Shown piece after piece: positions 1-8,838 of a DNA stretch of 32,635 nt. The position numbers and the translations under genes were made by a program. The notes below the pieces were generated by a model that worked only from the letters and a program-made list of their open reading frames with translations, ran no database searches and was not told where the DNA came from. Position 1 is the stretch's first letter, and the number at the start of each line of letters is the position of its first letter. The stretch comes from an uncultured Clostridia bacterium (GTDB taxonomy: Bacteria; Bacillota; Clostridia; Christensenellales; CAG-917). Where the stretch lies: positions 1-32,635 of the forward strand of contig CAMZEU010000006.1 in assembly GCA_947305865.1 (NCBI GenBank). The letters run 5' to 3'.

Positions 1-437
1 TTTTACAAGGATTAGAGACTTTGTCTCTAAGATTAGAAAGACATGTATCCAATGCTCTTAAAGTTGTTGAATATTTAAAGAATCATCCACAAGTTGAGAG
101 AGTAAATCATCCATCTCAAGCAACAGGACATGAAAAAGAAATCTATGATAAATATTTCCCAAACGGTGCAGCATCCATTTTCACCTTTGATATTAAGGGA
201 GATAAAGAAAAAGCAAAGAAGTTTACAGAAAGTTTGAAGTTATTCTCACTTCTTGCAAACGTAGGAGATGTAAAGTCCCTAGTAATACATCCAGCATCTA
301 CAACACATAGTCAATCTACAGAAGAAGAATTACTTGAGGCTGGAATTAGACCAACAACAATAAGATTATCTATTGGCACAGAGCATATAGATGATATTAT
401 TGCAGACTTAGAACAAGCATTTGAAGCAGTAAAATAA
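1..437 (+). CDS. O-acetylhomoserine sulfhydrylase (aminocarboxypropyltransferase), C-terminal part
   Basis: The reading frame is already open at the window edge (first whole codon at 3) and ends at TAA 435-437, so only about 145 C-terminal residues are present. The frame starts LQGLETLSLRLERH, which matches the region after the PLP lysine in the Cys/Met-metabolism PLP enzyme family (PF01053). It continues with the family's C-terminal signature, including SLLANVGDVKSLVIHP, ASTTHSQ and GIRPTTIRLSIGTEHIDD. The GDVKSL and ASTTHSQ wording points to O-acetylhomoserine sulfhydrylase, which makes homocysteine (or methionine) from O-acetylhomoserine and sulfide, rather than to cystathionine gamma-synthase or lyase. 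It lies 15 nt before a cysteine synthase, so the two form a sulfide-assimilation pair. The catalytic lysine is outside the window. The family is firm; the exact substrate is inferred. Confidence 0.9.
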   Translation, partial: LQGLETLSLRLERHVSNALKVVEYLKNHPQVERVNHPSQATGHEKEIYDKYFPNGAASIFTFDIKGDKEKAKKFTESLKLFSLLANVGDVKSLVIHPASTTHSQSTEEELLEAGIRPTTIRLSIGTEHIDDIIADLEQAFEAVK

Positions 438-452
438 TTGGAGGACATATAA

Positions 453-1385
453 ATGAGCAAAGTATACACATCTGCAGATCAATTAATCGGTAAAACACCT
501 TTACTAGAATTAACACACATTGAAGCAAAATACGGATTAAAAGCAAAGATCTTAGCAAAACTAGAATATTTCAATCCAGCAGGTTCTGTAAAAGATAGAA
601 TTGCAAAAGCAATGATAGATGATGCAGAAAAGAAGGGTTTACTGAATAAAAATTCAGTAATTATTGAGCCAACATCAGGAAATACAGGTATTGGTCTCGC
701 ATCAGTTGCAGCTGCAAAGGGATACAAAATCATAATAGTTATGCCAGAGACTATGAGTGTTGAAAGAAGACAACTCATGAAAGCATACGGAGCAGAATTA
801 GTATTAACAGATGGAACAAAAGGAATGAAAGGAGCAATTGCTAAAGCAGCTGAACTCAAAGAACAAATTCCAAATAGTTTTATTCCAGGACAATTTGTTA
901 ATCCAGCAAACCCAGCAATCCATTTTGCTACAACAGGTCCAGAAATCTTTGAAGACACAGATGGCGCAGTAGACATTTTTGTAGCAGGTGTTGGTACTGG
1001 TGGAACAATTACAGGTGTTGGACAATACTTAAAAACAGTGAAAAAGAATGTAAAAGTAGTTGCAGTTGAACCAGCAACATCCGCAGTATTATCAACTGGT
1101 GTTCCAGGACCACACCAGATCCAAGGAATTGGTGCAGGATTCGTTCCAGATGTCCTTGATACAAAGGTTTATGATGAAATCATACCTATTGAAAATGAAG
1201 ATGCATTTGCAACAGGAAAAGAAATAGGAAGATTAGAAGGCGTATTAGTAGGTATTTCTTCTGGTGCAGCCTTAAAAGCAGCAATCAAATTAGCACAAAG
1301 AAAAGAAAACGAAGGCAAAACAATCGTAGTATTATTGCCAGATACAGGAGACAGATATTTATCAACACCTTTATTTGCAGATTAA
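453..1385 (+). CDS. cysK: Cysteine synthase A (O-acetylserine sulfhydrylase)
   Basis: This is a complete 310-residue fold-type II PLP enzyme that makes cysteine from O-acetylserine and sulfide. Visible motifs are GSVKDRIA with the likely Schiff-base lysine K47, the substrate loop TSGNTG (74-79), the phosphate-binding loop GTGGTITG (about 181-188) and the C-terminal [12 protein letters not shown]. The length is normal for CysK. A clear Shine-Dalgarno, TTGGAGG, precedes the ATG. It sits between the homocysteine-forming enzyme and a cysteine desulfurase whose ATG begins one base after this stop codon. The cysteine made here is therefore encoded next to the enzyme that consumes it for Fe-S cluster assembly. 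There is no CBS regulatory domain, so it is not a cystathionine beta-synthase. Confidence 0.95.
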   Translation: MSKVYTSADQLIGKTPLLELTHIEAKYGLKAKILAKLEYFNPAGSVKDRIAKAMIDDAEKKGLLNKNSVIIEPTSGNTGIGLASVAAAKGYKIIIVMPETMSVERRQLMKAYGAELVLTDGTKGMKGAIAKAAELKEQIPNSFIPGQFVNPANPAIHFATTGPEIFEDTDGAVDIFVAGVGTGGTITGVGQYLKTVKKNVKVVAVEPATSAVLSTGVPGPHQIQGIGAGFVPDVLDTKVYDEIIPIENEDAFATGKEIGRLEGVLVGISSGAALKAAIKLAQRKENEGKTIVVLLPDTGDRYLSTPLFAD

Positions 1386-1386
1386 T

Positions 1387-2577
1387 ATGAAGACAATTTA
1401 CGTAGACAATGCTGCGACAACGCAGACTAGTCAGAAAGTAATAGATGGGATGATTCCATATATGGGAGAAATATATGGGAACCCATCTAGTTTACATTCT
1501 GTAGGACAAAGAGCAAAAGAAGTGCTAGAAGAAGCACGAGAAAAAGTTGCACGATGTTTAAATGCAAATCCTAGTGAAATTTACTTCACATCTGGTGGTT
1601 CGGAATCAGACAACCAAGCGATTTTAAGTGCAGCCGAAATAGGCTTAAAAAAAGGTAAAAAACACATAATTTCTACTAAAGTAGAACACCATGCAGTTTT
1701 ACATACATTAAATAAACTTAAAAAGCAAGGTTTTGACATTCAATTATTAGATGTAGATTCTGAAGGATTTGTTACTCCAGAGCAAGTAAAAGAAGCTATA
1801 AGAGATGATACCTGTTTGGTTACTATAATGTATGCCAATAACGAAATTGGTACTATAATGCCAATTAAAGAGATTGGAAAGATCTGTAGAGAGAAAGGTG
1901 TTACATTCCATACAGATGCCGTACAAGCCGCTGGGCATTTAAAAATAGACGTAGTAGACCAAAATATAGATATGTTGTCCTTATCCGCACATAAGTTCCA
2001 TGGTCCAAAAGGAGTTGGAGCGTTATATGTGAAAAAGGGCATCTTTTTATCTAATTTAATTGAAGGTGGTGCTCAAGAAAGAAATCGTAGAGCTGGTACT
2101 GAGAATATTCCAGGAATAGTAGGACTCAGTATAGCACTTGAAGATGCGTGCAATAATTTAGAAGAAAATAATCATAAAATGATTATATTAAGAGATAAAT
2201 TAATAGATGGCTTATCCAAAATAGAACATTCTGCATTAAATGGACCAAGAGTAAATCGTTCAGCAAACAATGTAAATTTCTGTTTTGAAGGAATTGAAGG
2301 CGAAAGTTTATTATTACTCTTAGATGCAAAAGGAATTTGTGCAAGTTCTGGTAGTGCTTGTACATCTGGATCTTTAGATCCAAGTCATGTATTATTAGCT
2401 ATTGGAAGACCACATGAAGTTGCTCATGGCTCATTAAGACTCAGTTTAAGCGAAAATAACACTGAAGAAGAAATAGATTATATTATTGAGCAAGTAGAGC
2501 AAGTTGTATGTTATTTAAGAAGAATGTCTCCAGTTTGGAAGGAATTATTAACTGGAGAAAGAAAATTTATGTTATAA
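1387..2577 (+). CDS. nifS: Cysteine desulfurase (NifS/IscS family), paired with a NifU-like scaffold
   Basis: This 396-residue class V aminotransferase-fold enzyme removes sulfur from cysteine as a persulfide. It has the N-terminal YVDNAATT, the PLP lysine K203 in SAHKFHGPKG, the R-rich GAQERNRRAGTENIPG segment and the persulfide cysteine C325 in SSGSACTSG. I chose the ATG at 1387 (MKTIYVDNA) because it gives the standard family N-terminus; an in-frame TTG at 1375 would add four residues and overlap cysK. No good Shine-Dalgarno is visible, and the start follows the cysK stop by one base, so translational coupling is likely. The IscU/NifU scaffold gene follows at 2590, which marks this copy as the Fe-S assembly desulfurase, unlike the second one at 9337. 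Confidence 0.92.
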   Translation: MKTIYVDNAATTQTSQKVIDGMIPYMGEIYGNPSSLHSVGQRAKEVLEEAREKVARCLNANPSEIYFTSGGSESDNQAILSAAEIGLKKGKKHIISTKVEHHAVLHTLNKLKKQGFDIQLLDVDSEGFVTPEQVKEAIRDDTCLVTIMYANNEIGTIMPIKEIGKICREKGVTFHTDAVQAAGHLKIDVVDQNIDMLSLSAHKFHGPKGVGALYVKKGIFLSNLIEGGAQERNRRAGTENIPGIVGLSIALEDACNNLEENNHKMIILRDKLIDGLSKIEHSALNGPRVNRSANNVNFCFEGIEGESLLLLLDAKGICASSGSACTSGSLDPSHVLLAIGRPHEVAHGSLRLSLSENNTEEEIDYIIEQVEQVVCYLRRMSPVWKELLTGERKFML

Positions 2578-2589
2578 GAGGTATTTATT

Positions 2590-3024
2590 ATGGCATTATA
2601 TACAGAAACAGTTATGGATCACTTTATGAACCCAAGAAATGTAGGTTCTATAGAAAATGCAGATGGAATTGGTGAAGTCGGCAATGCAAAATGTGGCGAT
2701 ATTATGAAAATATATCTAAAAATCGAAGATAATATCATAAAAGATATTAAATTTGAGACATTTGGATGTGGAAGTGCCATTGCATCGTCCTCAATGGCCA
2801 CAGAAATGATTAAAGGAAAGACTATTGAAGAAGCATTAAAAGTAACTAATCAACAAGTTGTAGAGGCTTTAGGAGGTCTTCCAGTACATAAACTCCATTG
2901 CTCAGTTCTTGCAGAGGAGGCTGTAAAGTCTGCAATTAAGGATTATTATGATAAAAATAATATACCTTATGATAAGTCAATCCTTCCAGATAACATAGGT
3001 TGCGAAGGTTGTCACATGGTATAA
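2590..3024 (+). CDS. nifU: Fe-S cluster assembly scaffold, NifU/IscU N-terminal family
   Basis: This 144-residue scaffold receives sulfur from the desulfurase and builds a transient Fe-S cluster. The three canonical cluster cysteines are C35 in AKCGD (with D37), C60 in FGCGSAIASSS and C104 in KLHCSVLAEEA. LPVHKLHCS is diagnostic of the IscU fold. There is no ferredoxin-like or C-terminal NFU domain as in full-length NifU, so it is the single-domain form. The tail is slightly unusual, ending GCEGCHMV with an extra CxxC pair (C138, C141) and a histidine. It starts 12 nt after the desulfurase, with AAGAGG as ribosome binding site, and is followed by a hairpin terminator, so it is probably the last gene of this transcription unit. 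Confidence 0.92.
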   Translation: MALYTETVMDHFMNPRNVGSIENADGIGEVGNAKCGDIMKIYLKIEDNIIKDIKFETFGCGSAIASSSMATEMIKGKTIEEALKVTNQQVVEALGGLPVHKLHCSVLAEEAVKSAIKDYYDKNNIPYDKSILPDNIGCEGCHMV

Positions 3025-3056
3025 ATTGAAATAAATATTCTTCTTTTTTAGATATT

Positions 3057-3097
3057 TGGGCGGTTATTTTAATATATTCGCCCATTTATTTTTTATG
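3057..3097 (+). terminator. Intrinsic terminator after nifU
   Basis: TGGGCG (3057-3062) pairs with CGCCCA (3079-3084). Three more A-T pairs lie inside a one-base mismatch, closing a 6-nt loop. The run ATTTATTTTTT follows immediately. This is the most GC-rich hairpin in a very AT-rich gap and lies 33 nt after the nifU stop, so it should end the sulfur/Fe-S transcript. Confidence 0.75.
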
Positions 3098-3259
3098 TCA
3101 AAAATTATATGATTTAGCGCACTTTGGATGTTCATTTTATATAAAACTATTCTAAAAAACATAAAAAATTAGAATAAAAACATTAAAAATAGGCATTTTA
3201 ACGTACATTTTACTAGTCTTTGTTTGGAAACTGAGAATTACAAAACATTACTTGTTTTG
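3098..3259. other. AT-rich gene-free gap between nifU and pheS
   Basis: The full gene-free stretch is 3025-3345. Apart from the terminator and the promoter listed separately, it holds no open frame of note. It does contain an 8-bp inverted repeat, TATTCTAA (3148-3155) with TTAGAATA (3169-3176), around a 13-nt A-rich loop, and the ACAAAAC/GTTTTGT repeat next to the promoter. I looked for a T-box leader, common before pheS in Bacillota, and saw neither its specifier stem nor its conserved T-box sequence. Confidence 0.6.
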
Positions 3260-3260
3260 T
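3240..3260. promoter_or_regulatory. Inverted repeat touching the -35 box of the pheS promoter, possible operator
   Basis: ACAAAAC (3240-3246) and GTTTTGT (3254-3260) are perfect inverted repeats separated by 7 nt. The right arm ends on the first T of the -35 hexamer. The symmetry and position fit a dimeric repressor or activator site, but no regulator is identified and short A/T-rich repeats can arise by chance here. Confidence 0.35.
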
Positions 3261-3288
3261 TGACTATTTACTTGCTCTGTGTTAAAGT
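3260..3288 (+). promoter_or_regulatory. Sigma-A-type promoter for the pheS-pheT-mutS2 gene series
   Basis: TTGACT (3260-3265) and TAAAGT (3283-3288) are separated by exactly 17 nt. The -35 matches 5 of 6 and the -10 matches 4 of 6 consensus bases. Transcription would start near 3295, giving a leader of about 50 nt, too short for a T-box. Confidence 0.55.
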
Positions 3289-3334
3289 TGAACAGCATTT
3301 TTATATAAAATAAAAATTTACGCACATACACGTA

Positions 3335-3339
3335 TGGAG
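3335..3339 (+). promoter_or_regulatory. Ribosome binding site that sets the pheS start at 3346
   Basis: TGGAG lies 6 nt before the ATG at 3346. An in-frame ATG at 3334 overlaps this site and has no Shine-Dalgarno of its own, so 3346 is preferred. Confidence 0.7.
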
Positions 3340-3345
3340 AAAACA

Positions 3346-4368
3346 ATGAAAGAAAAATTAGAACAAATGAAAAACGAAGCTTTAGAAGCAATTACTAAGG
3401 CAAATGATTCTTCCTCATTGAATGACATCAGAGTACGTTATCTCGGAAAATCTGGAGAAATGACTCTATTGATGAGAGGTTTAGGATCTGTATCAAAAGA
3501 AGAAAGACCTGTTTTAGGTAAAATGTTCAATGATGTAAGAGCAGAGATTGAATCATCACTTGAAGCAAAGACATCTATTATTGTTGAACAAGAGAAGCAA
3601 GCAAGATTATTAGCTGAAGACATTGATGTAACACTTCCATCCTCATTTAAAGGCTTTGGAACTCTTCATCCTTTGTCAAAGACAAAGAAAGAGATAGTTG
3701 ATACATTCTTACAAATGGGATTTACAGTAGATGAAGGTCCAGAAATTGAGACTGATTTATTTAATTTCCAATTATTAAATGTACCAAAAGACCATCCAGC
3801 AAGAGAGATGCAAGATACATTCTATGTTGGAGAAGAAAAAGTATTACGTACACAAACTTCTTCAATGCAAGCAAGAATAATGACAACACAACAACCACCA
3901 ATCCGTGTTATTATACCTGGGAAGGTATATAGAAGTGATGATGACGTATCTCATAGTCCAATATTCCATCAAATTGAAGGACTTGCTGTGGATAAACACA
4001 TCACAATGGGTGATTTACAAGGATGTTTAGAAGCTTTTGCTGAGAAAGTTTTCTCACCAGAAACAAAAGTTCGTCTTCGTCCATCATATTTCCCATTCAC
4101 AGAACCATCTGTTGAAGTTGACGTTACATGTTCTGTATGTCATGGTAAAGGTTGTTCAGTATGTAAACATACTGGTTGGGTAGAAATTCTTGGTGCAGGT
4201 GTAGTTAATCCTGTAGTTCTCGATATGTGTGGTATAGATAGCAAAGAATATAGCGGTTTTGCATTCGGTCTCGGTGTAGAGCGTATTGCAATGATTAAAT
4301 ATGGAATTCCTAACATCAAACTTTTATATGAGAATGATGTACGTTTCCTGAATCAATTCGATAAATAG
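3346..4368 (+). CDS. pheS: Phenylalanyl-tRNA synthetase alpha subunit
   Basis: This is the catalytic subunit of the alpha2-beta2 enzyme that charges tRNA-Phe, 340 residues from the chosen start. The N-terminal ~85 residues form the tRNA-binding coiled coil. The class II core follows, with motif 2 around RTQTSSMQARIM and the conserved HSPIFHQIEGL, the phenylalanine pocket YFPFTEPSVEVDV, and motif 3 GLGVERIAMIKYGI near the end. Between the last two is a four-cysteine insertion (C262, C265, C270, C273: CSVCHGKGCSVC) that looks like a zinc knuckle; similar insertions occur in clostridial PheS. It heads the long plus-strand gene series, is preceded by its own promoter, and pheT follows after 13 nt with a strong AGGAGG site. 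Identity is secure. Confidence 0.97.
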   Translation: MKEKLEQMKNEALEAITKANDSSSLNDIRVRYLGKSGEMTLLMRGLGSVSKEERPVLGKMFNDVRAEIESSLEAKTSIIVEQEKQARLLAEDIDVTLPSSFKGFGTLHPLSKTKKEIVDTFLQMGFTVDEGPEIETDLFNFQLLNVPKDHPAREMQDTFYVGEEKVLRTQTSSMQARIMTTQQPPIRVIIPGKVYRSDDDVSHSPIFHQIEGLAVDKHITMGDLQGCLEAFAEKVFSPETKVRLRPSYFPFTEPSVEVDVTCSVCHGKGCSVCKHTGWVEILGAGVVNPVVLDMCGIDSKEYSGFAFGLGVERIAMIKYGIPNIKLLYENDVRFLNQFDK

Positions 4369-4381
4369 GAGGTAGACGAAG

Positions 4382-6769
4382 ATGTTAGCACCTATTTCAT
4401 GGTTAAAAGAATATGTAGATATAGATTGTTCAGTAAATCAACTTGTTAAGAAATTAGTTGGAATTGGTTTCGAAGTTGAAGACATTATATATCAAGATAA
4501 GAAAGTCAACAACGTTGTTGTTGGTAAGATAGTAAAAGTTGAACAACATCCAAATGCAGACAGATTAAGAGTTACACAAATCGACATTGGAACAAAGACA
4601 ATACAGGTTATTACAAATGTTCCAGTAGTTGGTGGAGAAGTTGTTGCTGTTTCTTTAGATGGTGCAGTTCTCGCAAATGGACAAGTTATTAAGAGTGGAG
4701 AATTAAGAGGTGTTCTTTCAGAAGGTATGCTTTGTGGTCTTGAAGAAGTAGGACTCACAGAAGGCGATGTAGATGGCCAAAAGAAAGGAGACATTTTAAG
4801 ATTCGCAGAAGGTACAACACTTGGTATGAATGCTTTACAAGCATTAGGACAAGATGATGTAGTCTTAGATGTTGCAATTACAGCAAATAGACCAGATTGT
4901 AACAGTATTTACAAACTTGCAAGAGAAGTTGCTGTTTGTTTAAACAAAGAATGCAAGAATCCACATATTAATTATGAGATTTCCAAGGATGCAGGAGACA
5001 TTTCTTCTTTAGTATCTGTAGAAGTTAAAGCACCAGACCTTTGTCCAAGATATATGGCAGCTGGTGTAAAGAATGTAAAGATATTTGAATCTGATCCAGT
5101 TATCAAGCATAGACTTAGAGCAGTTGGTATTAGACCAATCAATAATATCGTAGATATTACAAACTATGTTTTAACAGAAATCGGACAACCAATGCACTCA
5201 TTTGATGAAAGAGAACTTGGTGGAAAGAAGATAGTTGTAAGAAAAGCAAATCAAGGTGAACATATCATTTCTTTAGATGGAAAAGACAATGCATTAACAG
5301 AAAATATGCTTGTTATTTGTGATGCAAATAAACCTGTTGCTGTTGCTGGCATCATGGGTGGTGAAGAAAGTGGAATCAAAGATGATACATCAGCTGTTGT
5401 ATTTGAATCTGCTAAATTTGCTAGAGACAGTGTAAGAAGAACATCCAGAGCATTGAACTTAAGATCAGATAGTTCAGCAAGATTTGAAAAAGGAATAGAC
5501 TTTGCTTCTCAAGAGTTAGGATTAAAGAGAGCTTTAACAATGATTTATGAGAGCAAGAGTGGAGATATCACATCTGGAATTATAGATGTTAAGGTAGATT
5601 ATAAGACAGTTAAAGATATTTCTTTCACAACAAAAGATATCAAAGATATCTTAGGATGCAATGTTCCAAAGAAATCTTTAATTAACATTCTTTCAAAACT
5701 TGGAATTGAAACAAGTGAAAATGGAAAAGTTATAACAGCACACATCAAGGAAGACAGAGAAGATATTTATGGTATAAATGATATCGCAGAAGAATTCATT
5801 AGAGTATATGGATACAAGCATATTCAACCTACATTATTTGCATATTCACCTTTAACTAAAGGTGGAAAGCTTGCAAAGATTTCCAATGTAGACCATGCAA
5901 AAGATATTTTAGTATCTATGGGATTAAGTGAAGCAATTACATATTCATTTACATCACCAAAATATGTTGAAAAACTTGGATTAGACCCAGATACAAAACT
6001 CATTAAGATTATCAACCCACTTGGAGAAGACTTATCCGTAATGAGAACAGTTCTTGCTCATAATATGCTTGAAACATTAGCATTCAACATTTCTCACTTC
6101 AATAAGAAGGCAAAGTTATTTGAGATTGCTAAAGTATACATTCCAAACGAGCTTCCATTGAAAGATCTTCCAAAGGAAGAAGAAAAATTAGTTATTGGTA
6201 TGTATGGTGAAGGCGACTTCTATGATTTGAAGGGATATTTAGATGGATTATGCCAAGCACTTGGTGTAGAACCAACATATGCAAAGAAACAAGTATCTTA
6301 CTTACACATTGGTAGATCCGCATCCATCTCTGTTTGTGGACAAGAAATTGGTGTATTAGGTGAGGTTCATCCAGATGTTGCAGAGAAATATGGAGTAGAC
6401 GAACAAAGATTATATATTGCTGAAATCTCACTCGAGGAATTATTTAAGTGTATTAATCCAACAACAAAATTCAAGGCATTTAGTAAGTTCCCACCAATTG
6501 ATAGAGACCTTGCTGTTGTAGTAGATAAGAAGGTTGTTGCTGGTGATATGCTTGCAGCAATTAAGAACGGTAAAATTGCAAATCTTGCTGATGCAAACAT
6601 CTTTGATGTTTATGAAGGAGACAAGATTGGTAAAGATAAGAAGAGTATAGCACTTTCATTCACATTCACATCTAATGAAAGAACACTCAAAGACGATGAA
6701 ATTCAAGAAGCTATGGATAAGATACTTACAATCTTAAGTAGAAAATTCAAAGCTAAGATTCGTGGATAA
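4382..6769 (+). CDS. pheT: Phenylalanyl-tRNA synthetase beta subunit
   Basis: This 795-residue partner of PheS is of typical bacterial length. It begins MLAPISWLKEYVDI. An EMAP/tRNA-binding OB domain lies at about 39-150 (VVGKIVKVEQHPNADRLRV), followed by the B3/B4 editing region (about 210-375, including PRYMAAGVKNVKI and MGGEESGI), the B5 domain (about 400-470), the catalytic-like core and the C-terminal ferredoxin-like anticodon-binding domain (about 700-795, with KFPPIDRDLAVVVDK). The B3/B4 module is where the enzyme clears mischarged Tyr-tRNA-Phe. The frame is intact. An AGGAGG Shine-Dalgarno stands 8 nt before the ATG. mutS2 starts 2 nt after the stop, so the two genes are probably cotranscribed. 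Confidence 0.97.
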   Translation: MLAPISWLKEYVDIDCSVNQLVKKLVGIGFEVEDIIYQDKKVNNVVVGKIVKVEQHPNADRLRVTQIDIGTKTIQVITNVPVVGGEVVAVSLDGAVLANGQVIKSGELRGVLSEGMLCGLEEVGLTEGDVDGQKKGDILRFAEGTTLGMNALQALGQDDVVLDVAITANRPDCNSIYKLAREVAVCLNKECKNPHINYEISKDAGDISSLVSVEVKAPDLCPRYMAAGVKNVKIFESDPVIKHRLRAVGIRPINNIVDITNYVLTEIGQPMHSFDERELGGKKIVVRKANQGEHIISLDGKDNALTENMLVICDANKPVAVAGIMGGEESGIKDDTSAVVFESAKFARDSVRRTSRALNLRSDSSARFEKGIDFASQELGLKRALTMIYESKSGDITSGIIDVKVDYKTVKDISFTTKDIKDILGCNVPKKSLINILSKLGIETSENGKVITAHIKEDREDIYGINDIAEEFIRVYGYKHIQPTLFAYSPLTKGGKLAKISNVDHAKDILVSMGLSEAITYSFTSPKYVEKLGLDPDTKLIKIINPLGEDLSVMRTVLAHNMLETLAFNISHFNKKAKLFEIAKVYIPNELPLKDLPKEEEKLVIGMYGEGDFYDLKGYLDGLCQALGVEPTYAKKQVSYLHIGRSASISVCGQEIGVLGEVHPDVAEKYGVDEQRLYIAEISLEELFKCINPTTKFKAFSKFPPIDRDLAVVVDKKVVAGDMLAAIKNGKIANLADANIFDVYEGDKIGKDKKSIALSFTFTSNERTLKDDEIQEAMDKILTILSRKFKAKIRG

Positions 6770-6771
6770 TT

Positions 6772-8838
6772 ATGTTTGATGAAAAGTCATTAAAAACACT
6801 AGAGTATGATGTAATACTTGAACAGTTAGCATCATTCGCACAATCCAAAGGTGGAAAAGAGTTAGCATTAGCTCTTAGACCTGTTAATGATTTAACAGAA
6901 GCTACTAATTCGCTTGCTTTTACAACTGAGGCAGACCATGTGTTGTTTGATATCTCAGTTTCTCCATCTTTTGATGTAGTGGATATTAACGAAGCTGTTG
7001 GAAGAGTTATTAAGGGTGCGACATTATCTATTCCTGAGCTTATAGACATTGGAAGATGCTTAAGAGTTTCAAGAAAGATAATTGAAGCTATTACAAAAGT
7101 TCCAAATGTGCCTTTATTGATGTCTAAAGTGTCCTACCTTTATTCTAACAAGGAGCTTGAACAAATTATTTCAGATAGTTTTCTATCTGAAACAGAGGTC
7201 TCAGACAACGCCTCAAGTGAACTAAGATCTATCCGTATTAGAATTAGAAAGATAAACGAAAACATTAAGACAAAACTTCAAAGTTATATCAATTCAAGTA
7301 CATATTCCAAGATGCTCTCAGATGGAATTGTAACTGTAAGACAAGACAGATACGTAATTCCAGTAAAGAATGAGTATAGGGGACAAATCAACGGACTAGT
7401 TCATGACCAATCTGCATCCGGTTCAACAATTTATATTGAGCCAACAGTTGTAGTTGAGTTAAATAATGACTTACGTCAAGCACAATTCGACGAACAAAAA
7501 GAAATAGACAGAATCCTTAGAGGATTAACAGATAGAATTAGAAACTTTGCAGAACAACTCAAGTGGACATACGAAAATATTGTGGATTTAGACTTGGTAT
7601 TTGCTAAGGCACAACTTGCACATTCTCAGAAGGCAAATAAGCCAGAATTAAATGATAATGGATATATATCCATTAGAGAAGGAAGACATCCACTAATTCA
7701 AGCAAAGAAAGTTGTTCCAGTATCTTTAGAAGTTGGAAAGAATACAAATAGAATGCTCTTAATAACTGGACCAAACACAGGTGGTAAGACAGTTACACTA
7801 AAGATGGTTGGTTTATTTGTTTTAATGGCTGCATCTGGTTTATTTATTCCAGCAAAGACATCTTCAATTTCTATGTTTGATGGTGTTTTCTCAGATATTG
7901 GCGATGAGCAAAGTATAGAGCAATCCTTATCCACATTCTCAGCACACATGGTAAATACCTGTGATATATTCAAGAAGGTTACAAATAAATCTCTTGTATT
8001 GTTTGATGAATTGGGTTCAGGAACAGATCCATCCGAAGGTGCTGCTCTAGCTGTTTCTATAGTAAATTATCTTTTAAAGATAAATTGCGTATCTTTAGTT
8101 ACATCTCACTTTAATGATTTGAAGGAATTTGCTCTTATTACTCCTGGTGTAGTAACTGCATCTATGGAGTTTGATATAAAGACACTTTCTCCAACATTTA
8201 AGCTTGTTATGAATACTATTGGTTCATCCAATGCATTAGATATTGCATCCAAATTAGGATTAGATCCAGCAATTATAGAAGATGCAAGGTCTAGACTTTC
8301 TAAAGAAAAGAAGCAATTTGATTCAGTTATTATTGCAGCTGAGGCTACCAGAAAGAAAGCAGAACAATTAGTTCAAGATGCAATTGGAGATAGAGAACAA
8401 GCAGCTCTCTTAAGAGAGAATGCAGAGAAAGAGAAAAGAATTCTCCAAGAAAAGCAAGATAAGCTCAATGACAAGATTAGAAAAGAGACAAAGAAACTAA
8501 TTGAAAGGTCTGTAGATGAAGCAGATGAGATTATTGAGCAATTGAAAGAAATACTTTCAAAACCAGTAATTGAAACAAAAGATCTCTTTGAAGCAAGAGC
8601 ATTGAAGTCTAAACTTCAAAATATGGCTGCCGAATATGAAAGAGAGCCTGTAAATGAAGTAAAGACAGAAAGAGATGATTCACCATTAAAGGTTGGAGAT
8701 AACGTTTACGTTAAATCTTTAGACAAAGTTGGTGTATTAACAAGACTCACTCCAAAGGGAGATGGCGAAGTAACTCTTGGTAAGATTCATACAAAAGTTA
8801 AAGCAGGAGACTTCTACAAAGTAAAAGGAAAGAAATGA
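6772..8838 (+). CDS. mutS2: MutS2 ATPase lacking the C-terminal Smr domain
   Basis: MutS2 is a MutS-family ATPase that in Bacillota acts on recombination intermediates and collided ribosomes. The start MFDEKSLKTLEYDVILEQL is typical. The lever and clamp region runs to about residue 300, with DQSASGSTIYIEP. The ATPase has Walker A GPNTGGKT (333-340), the signature DIGDEQSIEQSLSTFSAHM, Walker B LVLFDELGSGTDPSEGA and TSHFNDLKE. A coiled-coil arm (about 510-600) and a KOW-like module (about 640-688, VGDNVYVKSL) follow. The protein then stops at 688 residues. The family usually has about 780, ending in an Smr nuclease domain, and no Smr sequence is seen downstream in any plus-strand frame. It starts 2 nt after pheT and overlaps the next gene by 4 nt. 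Confidence 0.93.
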   Translation: MFDEKSLKTLEYDVILEQLASFAQSKGGKELALALRPVNDLTEATNSLAFTTEADHVLFDISVSPSFDVVDINEAVGRVIKGATLSIPELIDIGRCLRVSRKIIEAITKVPNVPLLMSKVSYLYSNKELEQIISDSFLSETEVSDNASSELRSIRIRIRKINENIKTKLQSYINSSTYSKMLSDGIVTVRQDRYVIPVKNEYRGQINGLVHDQSASGSTIYIEPTVVVELNNDLRQAQFDEQKEIDRILRGLTDRIRNFAEQLKWTYENIVDLDLVFAKAQLAHSQKANKPELNDNGYISIREGRHPLIQAKKVVPVSLEVGKNTNRMLLITGPNTGGKTVTLKMVGLFVLMAASGLFIPAKTSSISMFDGVFSDIGDEQSIEQSLSTFSAHMVNTCDIFKKVTNKSLVLFDELGSGTDPSEGAALAVSIVNYLLKINCVSLVTSHFNDLKEFALITPGVVTASMEFDIKTLSPTFKLVMNTIGSSNALDIASKLGLDPAIIEDARSRLSKEKKQFDSVIIAAEATRKKAEQLVQDAIGDREQAALLRENAEKEKRILQEKQDKLNDKIRKETKKLIERSVDEADEIIEQLKEILSKPVIETKDLFEARALKSKLQNMAAEYEREPVNEVKTERDDSPLKVGDNVYVKSLDKVGVLTRLTPKGDGEVTLGKIHTKVKAGDFYKVKGKK

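Noticed and set aside
479-976. Minus-strand frame of 165 codons opposite cysK
   Set aside because: It is a shadow of a clear cysteine synthase, with no ribosome binding site or recognisable motif.
1375-1386. TTG start for the first cysteine desulfurase inside cysK
   Set aside because: The ATG at 1387 gives the standard family N-terminus; the extra four residues have no support.
3025-3345. T-box riboswitch before pheS
   Set aside because: The predicted leader is about 50 nt and neither the conserved T-box sequence nor a suitable antiterminator was found.
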